Origin: Terebella lapidaria
Taxonomy: Eukaryota > Annelida > Polychaeta > Terebellida > Terebellidae
NCBI GenBank assembly: GCA_949152475.1
Contig: OX424569.1
Span: 31,417,950 to 31,481,949, forward strand
Reading direction: 5' to 3'
Length of the DNA stretch: 64,000 nucleotides
The translations under genes were made by a program, and so were the position numbers. The notes under the pieces are model-generated. The model searched no databases, was not told the DNA's origin, and saw only the letters and a program-made list of their open reading frames with translations. This document shows, piece after piece, positions 36,243 to 49,552 of the stretch (its first letter is position 1; the number at the start of each line of letters is the position of its first letter).

Positions 36243-36711
36243 GGTATCACAGTAGTAATAGCGTCACATCCGGGTTGAATGATAAATAAACAAAATTTTG
36301 AAACATGTGTATTTTCGAACTGTGGTTATTTGTGTCAAGAAAACAGAAAAGTTCCACGTTTTTATATTTGTTTGGAAAGCACACAGGACAACTACGCGAT
36401 ACATGGGCGTTTTGATGTGAATAATGCTAGCAAAAAATGTGCGTTTGACCAATAATCGCATATGGTGTCTGTTTGTACACATTTTTTTCTCAGCGGCAAA
36501 TTCTAGTATGGGTCATCTTTCAGTCCATAGTTCGAAAACGAATCACACAACATATATCTTGAACTTGACAGAAAATATGCCAGAGTGTACAGCTTTCCGA
36601 TGATATATTACACTAATTGGTCAAGGAATTTTAACATGCAGTGAAACGATGATATTTGGACGATGATCTTGAAATTTCTTCATCACAGAAATTATTTACT
36701 ACTCTGACACC
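36243..36711. mobile_element. PIF/Harbinger-like MITE, copy 1
   Basis: 469 bp with inverted ends GGTATCACAGTAGTAA and, inward from the right, GGTGTCAGAGTAGTAA. It is flanked by a 3-bp TTA duplication (36240-36242 and 36712-36714). TTA duplications are typical of PIF/Harbinger. No coding. Confidence 0.65.
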
Positions 36712-37033
36712 TTAATTAGCTCAGTTGTCTTAATCGGGAAAATACCATCCTTAAAAACCTCCTGGATTATATATCGGATTTATTTCTGTATAATATGTTC
36801 AATTTCTCAGATAAAAATGCTCATTTAAATATAGGTTATGTGTTTGGATTTTTTATATTGACCATTCCAATACATGTGTCAGTTTTTGCGTGATTCTCAT
36901 CAAAATGTAGTTCAGAATGTGAATTTTAGCTACTCTTCCCCTTCTGCACCAAATTTTGTTGCATTCCAAGTGAAATGTGTCATGTTTTATTCATTTGCAT
37001 TACCAGCTGGGCGAAATAACGAGAAAATAAGTT

Positions 37034-37500
37034 CATTATCTACAGTACTAATTGTGTCACATCCGGGTTGAATGGTAAATAAACAAAATTTTGAAACGTG
37101 TATTTCCGAACTGTGGTTATTTGTGTCAAGAAATCAGAAGAAGTTCCCCGTTTTTGTATTTGTTTGGAAAGCACACAGGACAACCACGCGATACATGGGC
37201 GTTTTGATGTGAATAATGCTAGAAAAAATGTGCGTTTGACCAATAATCGCATATGGTGTCTGTTTCTACACATTTTTTCTCAGCGGCAAATTCTAGTATG
37301 GGTAATCTTTCAGTTCATAGTTCGAAAACGAATCACACAACATATATCTTGAACTTGACAGAAATATGCCAGAGATTACAGCTTTCCGGTGATATATTAC
37401 ACTAATGGGTCAGGGAATTTTAACATGCAGCAAAACGATGATATTTGGACGATGATCTTGAAATTCATTCATCACAGAAATTATTTACTACTGTGACACC
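37034..37500. mobile_element. PIF/Harbinger-like MITE, copy 2
   Basis: Closely matches 36243-36711 in direct orientation, offset 793 bp (CACATCCGGG at 36265 and 37058). Its right end TACTGTGACACC is intact; the left end is altered. Confidence 0.7.
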
Positions 37501-38361
37501 TCTAGAAGATGATCTTGAGTGGTAATTTATTTTCTACGTGACACTTGATGTGAAAAATGTAAATTGATCGATGCAGACAAAATGAAACTGAGTTTTTTAT
37601 TATAGAAATATGAATAATATTGGAATATGGTTTCTTTTAGCGACATTGTTCCTTCATAATAGGACCTGTGTGGAGTAAACGCCTGAAACATTACGAAATA
37701 AATCTTAAATATTGGCACATTCAGATGGTAAGTTATAACTCAACATTATAAATTTTTAAGGTAACCTTCCTCGGAGTTCGGGATTTTTTTTTCAAGTTTG
37801 ATAAGGTTCTGCTTCTGTCATGTGTTGACTAATCAATGGGTCTGTGTTGCGTTTAATTCTGGAGTGTTTTTGTGGTCCGACTTTATGAGGCACCACTTAT
37901 ATTGATACACGGTATCTGAAACAAAATCCTTGAATTTGTCTTTGACAGCAAAGAATGGTCATTGTTCGTGTTTGATGGACACATTATGTTCGGCGTTTGT
38001 TTGTCCAGGAATTTGCCAGGTGTCAGTCATGTAATCATACCGAAGATTTATCCGTACAACATATATGGATTATATGCAATATCTTTTGAAAAATGCTGAT
38101 TTCCTGTACCACAGCGCCCCTATATGCTGGAGGGGCTACGATCCAGCCTATTAACATAAAAAAAATGTATATTGTATTCTCAAGCTACCAGTTCACACAG
38201 ATTAGTCCGCGATATGTGGACCATGATGTTGTCAACTACTGAATTAATTACATTTCGAGAGAGGTAGTTAGGTAAGAAGAAACATATCGATTTGGTCGGT
38301 CTATTTGCAGTGCGTGAGACTTTGAGCCGTCTGCCACAATTCAGCGCTACACGCGCACTCT
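37501..38361. other. Unassigned intergenic DNA
   Basis: No gene or repeat recognised. Confidence 0.4.
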
Positions 38362-39185
38362 GGCTTACTGTAAAAAACGAAACGAAACGAGTGAAGTATA
38401 GGGTGTTCTCAAAATATTTTTTACAAATTCTAATAATTTACCAGTGATCTCTAAACCATAAACTATCATATGTCAAGCAACGGTATGTACATCCACCACT
38501 TTTCTCATGGACCTTATTCTCCACCGGCCTCTCAGGGATATCAGCTGTCCGAGCTCAGATCCTCATATTGAAGGTCTTTGAGAATTTTTGTGAAAATCTC
38601 CCCCAAAAAAAATTTTTTTTTCGTTTCGTTTCGTTTTTTACAGTTACTGGTGGTGGGTAACTGTAAAAAACGAAACGAAACGAAACAAGATTTTTTTTTT
38701 GGTTACAAATTCTAATAATTGACCAGTGATCTCTAAACCATAAACTATCATGTGTCAAGCAGCAGTATGTACATCCACCACTTTTCTCATGCACTTGATC
38801 TCCGCCGGCCTCCCAGGGATATCTGCTGTCCTTGATGTAAAATCACATGTCATGTGTGTACAATATTTGGTGTCAAAACTTGAGGCTCAAGCCACGTCCA
38901 TACCGCTTCATCTCTATTAATCTCACATCGATGGGACCATTTGTGTCGGAGTTATGCGCATGGACAGACAGTCAGACATGCAATACCCTCGCCCCACCCC
39001 CCCCCCCCCCCCCCCTCCGGGGCGAGGGTAACAAAAAAGGAACCTGTCGTTTTCATTGATGTGGATTATAAAAAAAATTGTAGAAATTAATTGGGAAAAA
39101 AATCTGGAAAAAAAATATTTTGAGAACACCCTATACTTCACTCGTTTCGTTTCATTTCATTTCGTTTCGTTTTTTACAGTAAGCC
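38362..39185. mobile_element. Dimeric Mutator-like MITE with 9-bp target duplication
   Basis: Flanked by a perfect 9-bp duplication GCGCACTCT (38353-38361 and 39186-39194). Inverted ends of about 60 bp start GGCTTACTGTAAAAAACG. At 38620-38700 a back-to-back pair of ends (GTTTTTTACAGTTAC, then GGTAACTGTAAAAAACG) marks a junction. On each side of it the same interior of about 120 bp recurs in direct orientation (about 38430-38550 and 38707-38831). So two units sit head to tail between one pair of duplications. Nine-base duplications point to Mutator/MULE. Confidence 0.75.
38850..39035 (-). mobile_element. Family-B 5' fragment inside the MULE-like dimer
   Basis: In reverse complement it reads hairpin TACCCTCGCCCCGG...GGGGCGAGGGTA, then GTCTGACTGTCTGTCC, then GATGAAGCGGTA, in the same order as 27491-27640. 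The hairpin loop is expanded by a run of about 20 C. Confidence 0.65.
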
Positions 39186-39194
39186 GCGCACTCT

Positions 39195-40503
39195 TTGTTT
39201 ACCCAGAAAGTAGCCCGGCTAAATTTCCCAGAGTCCTATGCGTGTTAGCAACGTTATTTGTTTACACTTGACCACCGCGGCTTCAAACCACGCTCTGATT
39301 TCGCAGCTTATAATTGTGGATACAGCAAGAGTGGTAACAAAGAGCAACATTTCTACAGCAGGTAAATGATAAATTCGAGAAAAATACTTAACAAGTTTTA
39401 CAATAAAATATACAAGGACAAGCTTCAGTGAGGGCCCATTCGGGAGGGCTGAATGAAAATTCTTTTGATTTTCAAAGACTTTTAAACAATCATCAATATT
39501 AGATTGTGCATTTTGAAACGGACATTTTGAATTTAATGTTCTTTTCAATGTGGATTTATGGGTAATTTTAATCCCAAAATACGTGAAGAATGGGTCATTT
39601 TTATTAGAATTTGATTTTTGAAAAAACGACGAGACTGAAATTGTGTTTATTCGTCAACGGACTGGTGTGCATATTTTTTATATAAAAACATATGGGGCTC
39701 ACCGTGCTAATCTTCTTGCTACATGTATCAATACAGACCAATAGTGTTTCACCGACAGTTGAGAGGTTTACTGATTCTCACAACTTCGAAAAAATAACAA
39801 AATAAGAAAAAACATTAAATCGGTGACCCCACATTTTCTCATATCAAAATTACGCACACCACTCTGTTGATAAATAAACGCAGGTTCAGAAAGAAATTGT
39901 CTGGGCGTTTCTGTTAGAACTTTATTTAAGTGAATATGGTCGAAAAATACCCATTTTGTAGGTATTTTGGCGTTACATTTAATCATAATTCAATCATATT
40001 TTAAAATGCACAATGCCACATTGATCATTGTTTGAAAAGTCTTAAAACAATCAACAGAGTTTCTTATTTTAGCCCCTCAGAGAGTGTCCGTCATCAGTGC
40101 TTGTCAATAAAAGTGTAATTATGTAGGACAGGTCATTTGTCACGATCTGACTATTGTCACTATTATTCACTATTGGCAAATAGGAAATCGTACTAACTCA
40201 GATGATTATTAAGAATGCACGTCATATTTATATTTATGATTGATTGAAAGTGTGACACTCATCAAGTGAATTTCGAAGTTCAGCCCCTCTCAGTGGGTCC
40301 ACTTGTAGTGAACATCCTTCACGATGTCAGAGCAGCAATCAATACCATATTTATTGATCCATAATTCAACGCAAAAAGATTGTCTGTGATAATTTTACGC
40401 ACTTTAAAAGAATACATTTTTATCATCGCCATTACCCAGTTTTCACAATCCTAGGGCTATAGACAAATAAATAGTCTATGAGATAAAAGTACAGATAAAA
40501 TAA
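39195..40503. other. Unassigned intergenic DNA
   Basis: No gene or repeat recognised. Confidence 0.4.
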
Positions 40504-41775
40504 ACGAGAGGCCATAGGCCACACACTTGCCGGACTAAGTACGCAATTATGACGTCATTTGTCGTCAATTCTATACTGCTAACTTACTGTGAATGGAGTT
40601 TTTAAATATGCATGATATAATCGTGTTTATATATGTTATATTATAACCAGACAAGATCATAATATCTTCAAATGATGAGTTTCCTGTGAAATTTTACCGA
40701 TTTGTTGCCACAAAAACGTCAATTACGTCAAAACGGATATGTCAAATGTGCTAAAAATTGACAGAGACCATCACAGGACGACTCCACATCGTTTGTATAT
40801 GCTAAATATGCAGTTAATGTTATAACTTTGCACATCTGACACTCAAAAGGCCAAAATGTCAGTCTGAAATCACGTTTGACGTCATTATGACGTCAATTGA
40901 CGTCCGATTCTGAAAATGACAACATATTTGGAAAGTACTCTCCAAGACCTTTCAAACGAGCTATTACTCGATATTTTTGCAAAAGGTCAAGGTCAAGGTC
41001 ATTTTTGAGGTCAACTTCGACCTCAGGCGCTTGCAAAGGCTATCGGTCATACGCCTTAGGTGTAAAAGCAAAAGTTGTTAGGCTAAGTGAGTGCAATACT
41101 CTGGATTTACTTTCGTGTCTCTATCTTGCTTACTTCCTGAGATATAGTGAACCACATGGTTTTCACTTGCAGGTCAATATTGACCTTGACTTTCGACATT
41201 TGACCTTGAAATTTTCTGGAACAAAAGAACTTATCCTTGACTATAAACTGGTGTATTATCAGATTTTTACGCACATTATTGACGCTTTTATCAGCATCGA
41301 CAGCTTGAAACATGCAATTTCTCTTATAATGGGGCCGATTTCGTTGCCATAGAAACGTCAATTACGTCATAACGAATTGGCCGATCGGGCTAAAAATTGA
41401 CATTGAGCATGGAGGTTCGGTCCCACATCGTTTCCAAGCATCAGATCGAAAATCGGAGGAGGTGACCTCCAAGGTCAAATATTCGACCTCAGGCGAACTT
41501 CTCAAGGTCAAGGTCAAAGGTCAAGGTCAAGGTCTCAGAAGATAGAACTCGAGTTTATCTACAATATGAACTTGATTTGAAGTCTCTAGGACCATTAGAA
41601 CCGAAGTTATGGCCACTTATGTGTTTTCAACGTTTTGCTTGACCTTGACCTTGACCTTTGACCTAGACACTCCAAAATAGGACGTTTTCTGGCCGGTATA
41701 CTACAGATTCTGCACACAAATTTTGGAAGTTTTTAATCAAGAACTGTGGACGCTAGAGTGCGAACAAACAAACAC
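40504..41775 (+). mobile_element. 1.27-kb element, family D, copy 1
   Basis: Begins ACGAGAGGCCATAGGCCAC with CTTGCCGG next to it, and ends ...CTAGAGTGCGAACAAACAAA. Contains several TGACGTCA octamers (for example about 40550 and 40877-40890) and tandem TCAAGGTCA/TGACCTTGA words (about 40985, 41500-41530, 41640-41665). The start of a second copy follows directly at 41776. Confidence 0.75.
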
Positions 41776-42130
41776 ACGAGAGGCCATAGGCCACACACTT
41801 GCCGGAGCGATTACGTAATTATGACGTCATTTGTCGTCAATTCTATACTGCAAACTTACTGTGAATGGAGTTTTTGAATATGCATGATAAAATCGTGTTT
41901 ATATGAGTTATATCATAACCAGACAAGATCATAAGATCTTCAAATAATGAGTTTCCTTTGCAATTTCACTGATTTGTTCTCACAAATATGTCAATCACGT
42001 CAAAACAGATACATCGATTGAGCTAAAAATTGATAGAGACCATCATATAATATGTGTATTATTATTTCACATATGTTCTGCTAATTACAGTCCAATATCT
42101 TCAAATTTGAGTGCACTGTGGATGTTTGGA
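41776..42130 (+). mobile_element. Family D, copy 2 (partial)
   Basis: Repeats the first 350 bp or so of 40504-41775 in direct orientation with clear divergence, then loses similarity near 42130. Confidence 0.7.
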
Positions 42131-42637
42131 AGTTTGCTGAAAAGTCGAAAAATTGGTATGACAGGCCTTACGTTTATGACGTCATAGCGGAAAATCTGTC
42201 ATGGCAAAAAAGTATCGGACAGTAACGTTCTAAACCAGAATTCAACGAGCTTTCCAATGGTGCAATTCGCTTCTCTGTACGACAAATACTTTCCGATTTA
42301 TAGCCCCATTTCAAAAAAGCCCCATTTCACGTCGTGACGTCATTGACGTTCGAACAATCCCCGTAAAACTTCGCCGTTTGATGGAGGATACCATTATATA
42401 TCCGTGTGTTGAATTTCAGAAGTATCGGATTAAATGTGACTGCTGTGTGAATTTCTGAAAATTCGAAAAAAAATGAGAGATGTCTGGTGCATGCACAGGA
42501 CCTTTGGTCTTGAGACAAATTACTGCTAAAAGCCGGGAATGGGGCCGGTTGCTATGCCGGTTCGTCAACCCCAAAAGTTGTGATATAAAGTGGCCTGTCG
42601 CTTGACACATACTGTATTTAGACATGAGTTTTAGACT

Positions 42638-43049
42638 TTAATATGTTATTATGCAGAGCATAGAGACGCAGCGAGTGGAAATGCAGATTTCTTGTATATC
42701 TCTATACACGTATTATAATAGTCGTATTAAATAATTAATTATTATCATGTTAATGGGCATATGTGTGCCGGTGTATTACTGTATGTATATGATATATATA
42801 CACTGCAATGATGCTGATAGATCTAGGCCTAGAAGATCGCCAACAAATATTGACTAATACTTGCAAGCGGTTGAATAAAAAACTGTCTGAATCAGGCTCA
42901 TGTACAGTCAGTGGGCCTAGATCTATGTGTGTAACAATAAAACTAAAAAAAAACTTTCATCATAACCAATTGTTGTTATTGTATCTACATATTCAGAAGG
43001 CTCCTTTTCCACTCGCTGCGTCCCTATGGTCTGCATGATAACATATTAA
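42638..43049. mobile_element. MITE-like element with 40-bp inverted ends
   Basis: Left end TTAATATGTTATTATGCAGA...GACGCAGCGAGTGGAAA; right end is its reverse complement with few differences (TTTCCACTCGCTGCGTC...ATAACATATTAA). A TTAA at each end may be a target duplication. No coding. Confidence 0.55.
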
Positions 43050-45399
43050 TATGAAGGTGTGTTAAATGCTTTGAACATCTCAAAATGTTGACGAATTTAG
43101 AACACATGGCTCGCATGCAGATAATCAACTCACTGATTCAGCAGCACTGTAACCTCAATTAAGACGTGGTGAGAACGAATGGGAAGATAGCTGTAACCTC
43201 AAATGCAACAGTTAATAGGAGATTAAATGGGAGTCAAATTACTCAAGACTTCTGACATGAGGTTTGATAGGTAAGAAAGGTGACCCATTATGGGCGATAT
43301 TTGTCCCTCTAGGTAATCAATATAATGATTGAGTTTATGAGTAACACAAAATCATAAATGCAGAAATTTCATCATGACCACTGTTATTTCTGAACCTGAC
43401 AACTTACTATAAGAAACTACCTGGGAATACATATTGCCCAAGACTAACTGCATGAGATTCAATGGATATTATGTGACTAGAATTTCATGAGCGAAATACA
43501 CTTAAAACGATAATTACAGCTTTATCACATAATGAAGTTCTTTAGTTGATTTTAAAAAAACCACATTTTTCATAACTGTTTTGATAGGAAACTAACTTCT
43601 GTGAACTGTGATAATCAACGATAAGAATATATCAGTAAAACAAAGTGATAAAGGCAGATACAGACAACCCCATACTTGTTGTGTTGTGAATAAACTTTCC
43701 AGCAAAAAACTTTCTTTCATAACCAGTTGTGATATTTATATCCAACCAGTGCAACCACTAACTATAGAGGAATAACTGAGATCAAAGTTGCCCGGGAGAT
43801 TCATCTGATGACCTGCTAATTCAAGACAACAGATCAAGACAATAGATTTATTCGAGCCAACAATATGCCTATGTAGTGTCAAGCACCACATACACACACA
43901 GGAAAATTAAAAACGAATGAAATTATGAGCGATGACAGTGCTGCGGATTACATCGAACAGTGATTTTACTGCACAATATTGTGGAAACAACGCCTAGTGG
44001 ATGACTATTCAATTTATTTTTGAAGGTGTGAAAGTGTGGGTCACACTGAACATACCGCTGCATAACATTGAATCTGTAATATCGTGGTTATAGCATATTA
44101 TTATTTCATTAATATCATGTATACAATGGACAAATTTTATCGTCATGATTATTTGTGACTATTACATATTGCATGTATCAAACAGAATAATTTCACACTG
44201 ATATATTCATCACTTGTCAATATATCAGAGTGGTTGACTGAATGTGTAGAGATACAAAATTATGTCAGTATAATTTTGACAGCGCATATCTTTTTGTTGT
44301 TATCCATGTTATCGGTCTGGCTTCCTATTGTGACAATAAAATTGAGTGAAATACTGACCGAAGTCTTTTTTATTTGATCAGCAAAGAACACGGTTTCATG
44401 TACAGTAACCTATACTGAACAAAATAGTATAAACGAAAAAATAAGCCTATTTGAGATGGGGAGGTTATATTTTGTCCAGCATGTTCACTGTACAACTCGG
44501 CATGAATGGATTTACTTATAAAGTAATGGGTGTTTAATTTTCTTCCCTATACTAGAATAACTGTGTGTATATCAGGCTCCAGTCTTTTGTGGATATCAAA
44601 AAGTTTCTGATGCATTCAAATAAATCTTTTAACATGTGGAAAATACCTATAGCCGTGGTAAGGAAAAAAACTATATTTATATGTTCTTGTATAAATGTTC
44701 AACAAGTGAATTCATTTATAGGCAGAGATATGTCATTGTACCAGTTCAATAATAATGTTGGGCAATATTTAAAGAGTATTTTTTTCTGTGCTTGCAAGCA
44801 TTAATTTGAGCGAAAATTGCATAATTTGAACTATTCACCATCCAGCATTCAAAAGCCATTTGCGTTTTGGAACGGAAGGCACCAAAGTTCTAGAATATAC
44901 GCATGAATACGGCATAACTCACTATCATATATACTCGTATACAGTAGTAGGCATACTGATTCATGTATGCATGTTCGCGTGACACTATACAGAAATCTAC
45001 TTTTTTTCTAGAGTATCCTGCTTGCGTGAAATTACGGTACCGGGCGGCCGTTGTCATGGAGTCGCGTTGTGATGTCTCGCAGATCCAGTCTCGTTGTTTG
45101 TCCACGACACAAAAAAGACTGATAAATGTCATCTAGCTGCCGTGTTCATGCTCAAATAAAAATTGCAATAACCGATTGAGGAACGCTCGTGAAACCATAT
45201 TGCGAAACGGTGCTTCGCAGATACGGTAAAAAAAAAATCTCTGAGCGGTGAAATTTGCTCCCAGATCGCTAGGGGTTTCCTGTCTAAAAAAAACTTCCGG
45301 TCAAAACTCGCAGAGATGAAAATTGTGATCATAGTAGTTGGGACTATCTTTAGTTTCTGCTGCTTTGGTGTTAATTTCTCGTACATGCAATACCATTAG
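43050..45399. other. Unassigned AT-rich intergenic DNA
   Basis: No gene or repeat recognised over about 2.3 kb. Confidence 0.4.
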
Positions 45400-45434
45400 A
45401 CGCAGTTCGGCGCGCTTCGCGCGCCTCGCTGCGT
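45400..45434. repeat. Strong GC-rich hairpin
   Basis: ACGCAG-TTC-GGCGCGC-TTC-GCGCGCC-TCG-CTGCGT: 13 stem pairs with a 3-base internal loop. No T run follows, and the context gives no role. Confidence 0.7.
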
Positions 45435-45825
45435 TATTATACCAGTTTGACACCTCTGAGTCGGAAAACAAAAGAAATATTGTTTGAGATGTGCATTCGG
45501 ATATATATATGATATACTGTACTAATACGCGACCGAGTGTGTATATTTAGAAGGGGACATGTCCACAGGGGGTAATCGTTTCTACAGCTTATTGTTGTGT
45601 GAATGGATTGAGAATCAGATTCACCCCACTGCTCTTTCTACTTTGATATCTCGGCGAGTTTTCAATTTATTCCAAATATGAAAAGTGGACCATAAACTAG
45701 AAGTAACACTGCAACTAACTGCATGAAATGCTTTAGAATTTAATGTTCAGTAAATTTGTGAAAATCGGAACCATGAAAACATAAAAAGTATATGTTAAAT
45801 GAAGAATTTTCATAGGATTCTGATT

Positions 45826-47110
45826 AAGTTTTGTCAATTCTATAGTTCAAACTTGCTGTCAATAATTTTTTTAAATATGCATGATTAAATCGTGTTTATA
45901 TATGTTATACTATAACCGGACAAGATCATAATATCCACAAATGATGAGTTTCCTTTGAAATTTTACCAATTTGTTGGCACAAAAACGTCAATTACGTCGA
46001 AACGGATATATTGATTGAGCTGAAAATTGGTAGAAACCATCACAGGACGACTCCACATCGTTTGCATCTGTTAGATCTGCAGTAAATGGTATTACTTCGA
46101 ACATCTGACACTCAAAAGGCCTAAATGTTGGTCTGAAATCACGTTTGACGTCATTATGACGTCAATTGACATCCGATTCCAAAAATAACAACAGATTTGG
46201 AAAGTACTCTCAAAGACCTTTCAAACGAGCTACTACTCGATATTTTTGCAAGAGGTCAAGGTCAAGGTCATTTTTGAGGTAAATTTCGACCTCAGTCGCT
46301 TGCAAAGGCTATCGCTCATACGCCTTATGTGTAAATGCAAAAGTTGTTAGGCTAATTGAGTGCAATACTGTGGATTTACTTTCGTGTCTCTATCTTGCTT
46401 AGTTCCTGAGATATAGTGACCTACATGGTTTTCACTTGCGGGTCAATATTGACCTTGACTTTCGACCTACGACCTTGAAATTTCGTGTATCAAAAGTAGT
46501 CATCCTTGCTTATTAACAGGTTTATCATTGGATTTTTACGCACATTATTGACGCTTTTATCAGCATGGACAGCTTGAAAAATGCAATTTGGCTTATAATG
46601 GGACCGATTTCGTTGCCATAGAAACGTCAATTACGTCATAACGGATTGACCGATCGCGCTAGAAATTGATATTGACCATAAGGGAAAGGTCCCACATCGT
46701 TTCAAAGCATCAGATCGAAAATCGGAGGAGGTGACCTCCAAGGTCAAATATTCGACCTCGGGCGAACTTCTCGAGGTCAAGGTCAAATGTCAAGGTCAAG
46801 GTCAAGAAAGATAGAACTCGAGTTTATCTACAACATGAGCTTGGTTTGAAGTCTCTAGGACCATTAGAACCGAAGTTATGGCCACTTATGTGTTTTCGAC
46901 GTTTTGCTTGACCTTGACCTTGACCTTTGACCTAGACACACCAAAATAGGGCGTTTTCTGGCCGGTATTCTACAGATTCTGCACACGTATTTTGGAAGCT
47001 TTTAATCAAGAACTGTGGACGCTAGAGTGCGAATAAACAAACACACAAACACACAAACACATCCACAAACCGATCAACATACTTGCCGAAATCTTTAGAT
47101 TCCGGCAAGT
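45826..47110 (+). mobile_element. 1.27-kb element, family D, copy 3
   Basis: Close relative of 40504-41775. It ends in the hairpin CTTGCCG-AAATCTTTAGATTC-CGGCAAG (47082-47109), preceded by a (CAAACACA)n tract. Retains TGACGTCA and TCAAGGTCA words at the same relative places. Confidence 0.75.
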
Positions 47111-48500
47111 AATGAAATTGCATTGAACTCAACTGTTATGGTAGCAATGTTTCATTGAGGACGAATTGCACGTAAAATCCCGAATCAGGAACGCGCCAGT
47201 TCGAGTAAGGTGCGGTATTCGACTTTCACCATGGTGATCTAACCCCCCCTCATTGGCTAGATAGGCCCCTAGCACCAACTCAAATATACCATAGCTCACT
47301 AATGTGCTCATAGCGCACCTTAAACGCCAGTTCTCCATTCACTTATAATGTAATTATAAAGGTAACAAAATTATGAACTTGCAAGCATCCATTTGGCACC
47401 AGAATTTACTGTGGCGACCTATAACCATCAAGGAGCCCCAACCGAGACTCGGTTCTTGACTAAATATGATTCATTATCTGATAATTGTCATTTTCAAATG
47501 TCATTTTGTGACTTATTTCTCACAAGACAAGATACACTCAAAACATGCCAAACGGCAGGATTATTTTTTACTGCAGACAACTAGTAATGCTAGTAAATCT
47601 CACTGGTGAGTTGCGCTCGGGTGCACCAAATCCGCCTTTTGTATTACTCACGCAGAAATTCAAGTCGTATATGCATCTATTATTGGATGGTCACACAACA
47701 ACGCGTACATACCAACAACAGCTTGTTTGTAACGCTGAAGATACTACGCGTTGTTTGCTGGCGCGTGTAAAAGTGATATCTATAATCATCAATTTGTATA
47801 ATCGCTGTGATACCTTTTATAGAACCATGTCTCGGTTCATCATCCATTGCTATACATATCTCTGTTAATGAAGTTTCAAGAAGAAGGGGTGGGGAGTCTT
47901 GCTGATTTTGTTTACATTACAAACGAATGGGAGAGCGGCTCACCACAGTGTTTGGTCTGTTACCCGCAGTCAATCCTTGATAAAGAAAATATCTGGGTCC
48001 GTTCAAGTGGTGTCCCACTGACTCGCAGTGGATCATGCCCCAAACATTGCACAACCTGCTATTTTCAGAAATCGAACAAGTGTTTTGAAAGTGGCCCCAT
48101 GCCAAGACCGTCGAAAACGAAGATTTTTTCATCAGAACATAAAGAATAGTGGTCAATGATGTAAATCGCAGAAAGAAAACATTACTGTTTGTTGGTTGTT
48201 AGGAGGGTCAGAAGAGAGACAAATTACATGGATTTATACATGGCCTTGAAATACAGGCGTACAATCACTTATCCTTATCATAGCAGTGGAGAGTTTCCTG
48301 ATGTTCACAATATATATTGACAAGCTTCACACATTAGTGCTTTGACAATAGAGAATGTCAAAGCAAAGTGATAGCGATATATCAGTAAGTTAATTCAAGA
48401 CCCCTAATGGTATATTATGTTATAGGGGTTTACCAATGGGTACACTTTGGTAGTATCATATGAATCAATACGAGTATAAAACGAGTATGACATTCAAAAA
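47111..48500. other. Unassigned DNA with degenerate similarity to about 51.4-51.6 kb
   Basis: About 48070-48170 (GACCGTCGAAAACGA, CACTGATGTAAATC-like words) resembles 51460-51570. A plus-strand 100-codon frame ending at 48149 has no recognisable pattern and overlaps the repeat. Confidence 0.35.
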
Positions 48501-48512
48501 CGGCCATTACTA

Positions 48513-49422
48513 TGTAGTGACACCACGGTATGGCGCTGCAGTGTGGGCGGATTTTTAAGACATTAGGAGACACTCCAGTCATGGGGTATATCTCTTTATC
48601 GTGGGGTCACCGAACTTTACATTGGTGCCTGACCTTCCGAACCACTGGGTTCTCTCGGCGTCGGTCCTGGGTCGGCCCCCGCTATTGACTCACATCACAA
48701 CCATGTATGTAAGGTTCCTGGTCCCTGATGACCAGGGTTTAAATTTACAACTACCTGATGGATGTAATAATAAGTGAAGTGTGGTGTGAAAACATTTATT
48801 ACTACGTACTACAGATATATGTATACAATATTTGTAAAAATGTAAAACTACTCCCATAGGGTACAAATTAATGTAAAAGTGTAAAATACAGGGAAACACA
48901 TGGGTGGGTGGGAAAGCAGCAGCACGACTGGTAGCAGAGAGAAAGTAATGACCCACCGAGTGACCAGAGCACACCTTTATACAGGAGCTGAGTCGCAGCA
49001 GAGTACAAACGCGGGCAAACATACAAACTGAGTATAATGTGGGACACGAGTTATAGAGATTACACGGGTTACGAGTTATACCAATAGTAGTAAACTACAT
49101 GTACAGTTGTATTATGAAAACAGAATAGTATTATAGTACCGACGTTTATAGGAAACTGAGGAACATGTAGTACAATTTAAACATGTTTAAAATTTTTAAA
49201 CTACTAGAAAATGTGGCTCAACAATGGGATATAGCTGACCTCGGGGACGAGGTCTCTCCGAAAGGGGAAAGCACTGTAGCATTATGACGTGGTGGGCTAC
49301 GCGAATAGTGACACCACGAATATTGTGCTGCAATGCTGCAATGCGGGCGGATTTATAAGACATTCGGTGACACTCCAGTAATGGGAAATACCTTTGTATC
49401 GTTTGATCGCCGCACTTTACAT
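48513..49422. repeat. Direct pair of about 110-bp repeats flanking 680 bp
   Basis: The phrase AGTGACACCACG...GGGCGGATTT.TAAGACATT...GACACTCCAGT occurs at about 48516-48622 and again at 49305-49421. The DNA between (about 48623-49304) has no recognisable gene. Confidence 0.55.
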
Positions 49423-49552
49423 ACAAAAAAATTAAATGACAAATGATTGCAAATACTACTTGTCAATCCCACGTTCGGACTTGATACTGTGGTGATATTT
49501 CAATAATTCAGAACTCAATAAGGTCTAGTCCACATCACATTAAATAACTATC

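Noticed and set aside
40897-41352. 151-codon plus-strand open frame
   Set aside because: Lies wholly inside a family D repeat and is not kept in the related copy at 45.8-47.1 kb.
48513-49422. Direct repeat pair considered as ends of an LTR-type element
   Set aside because: No internal coding remnant, no matching termini and only partial similarity between the two repeats.
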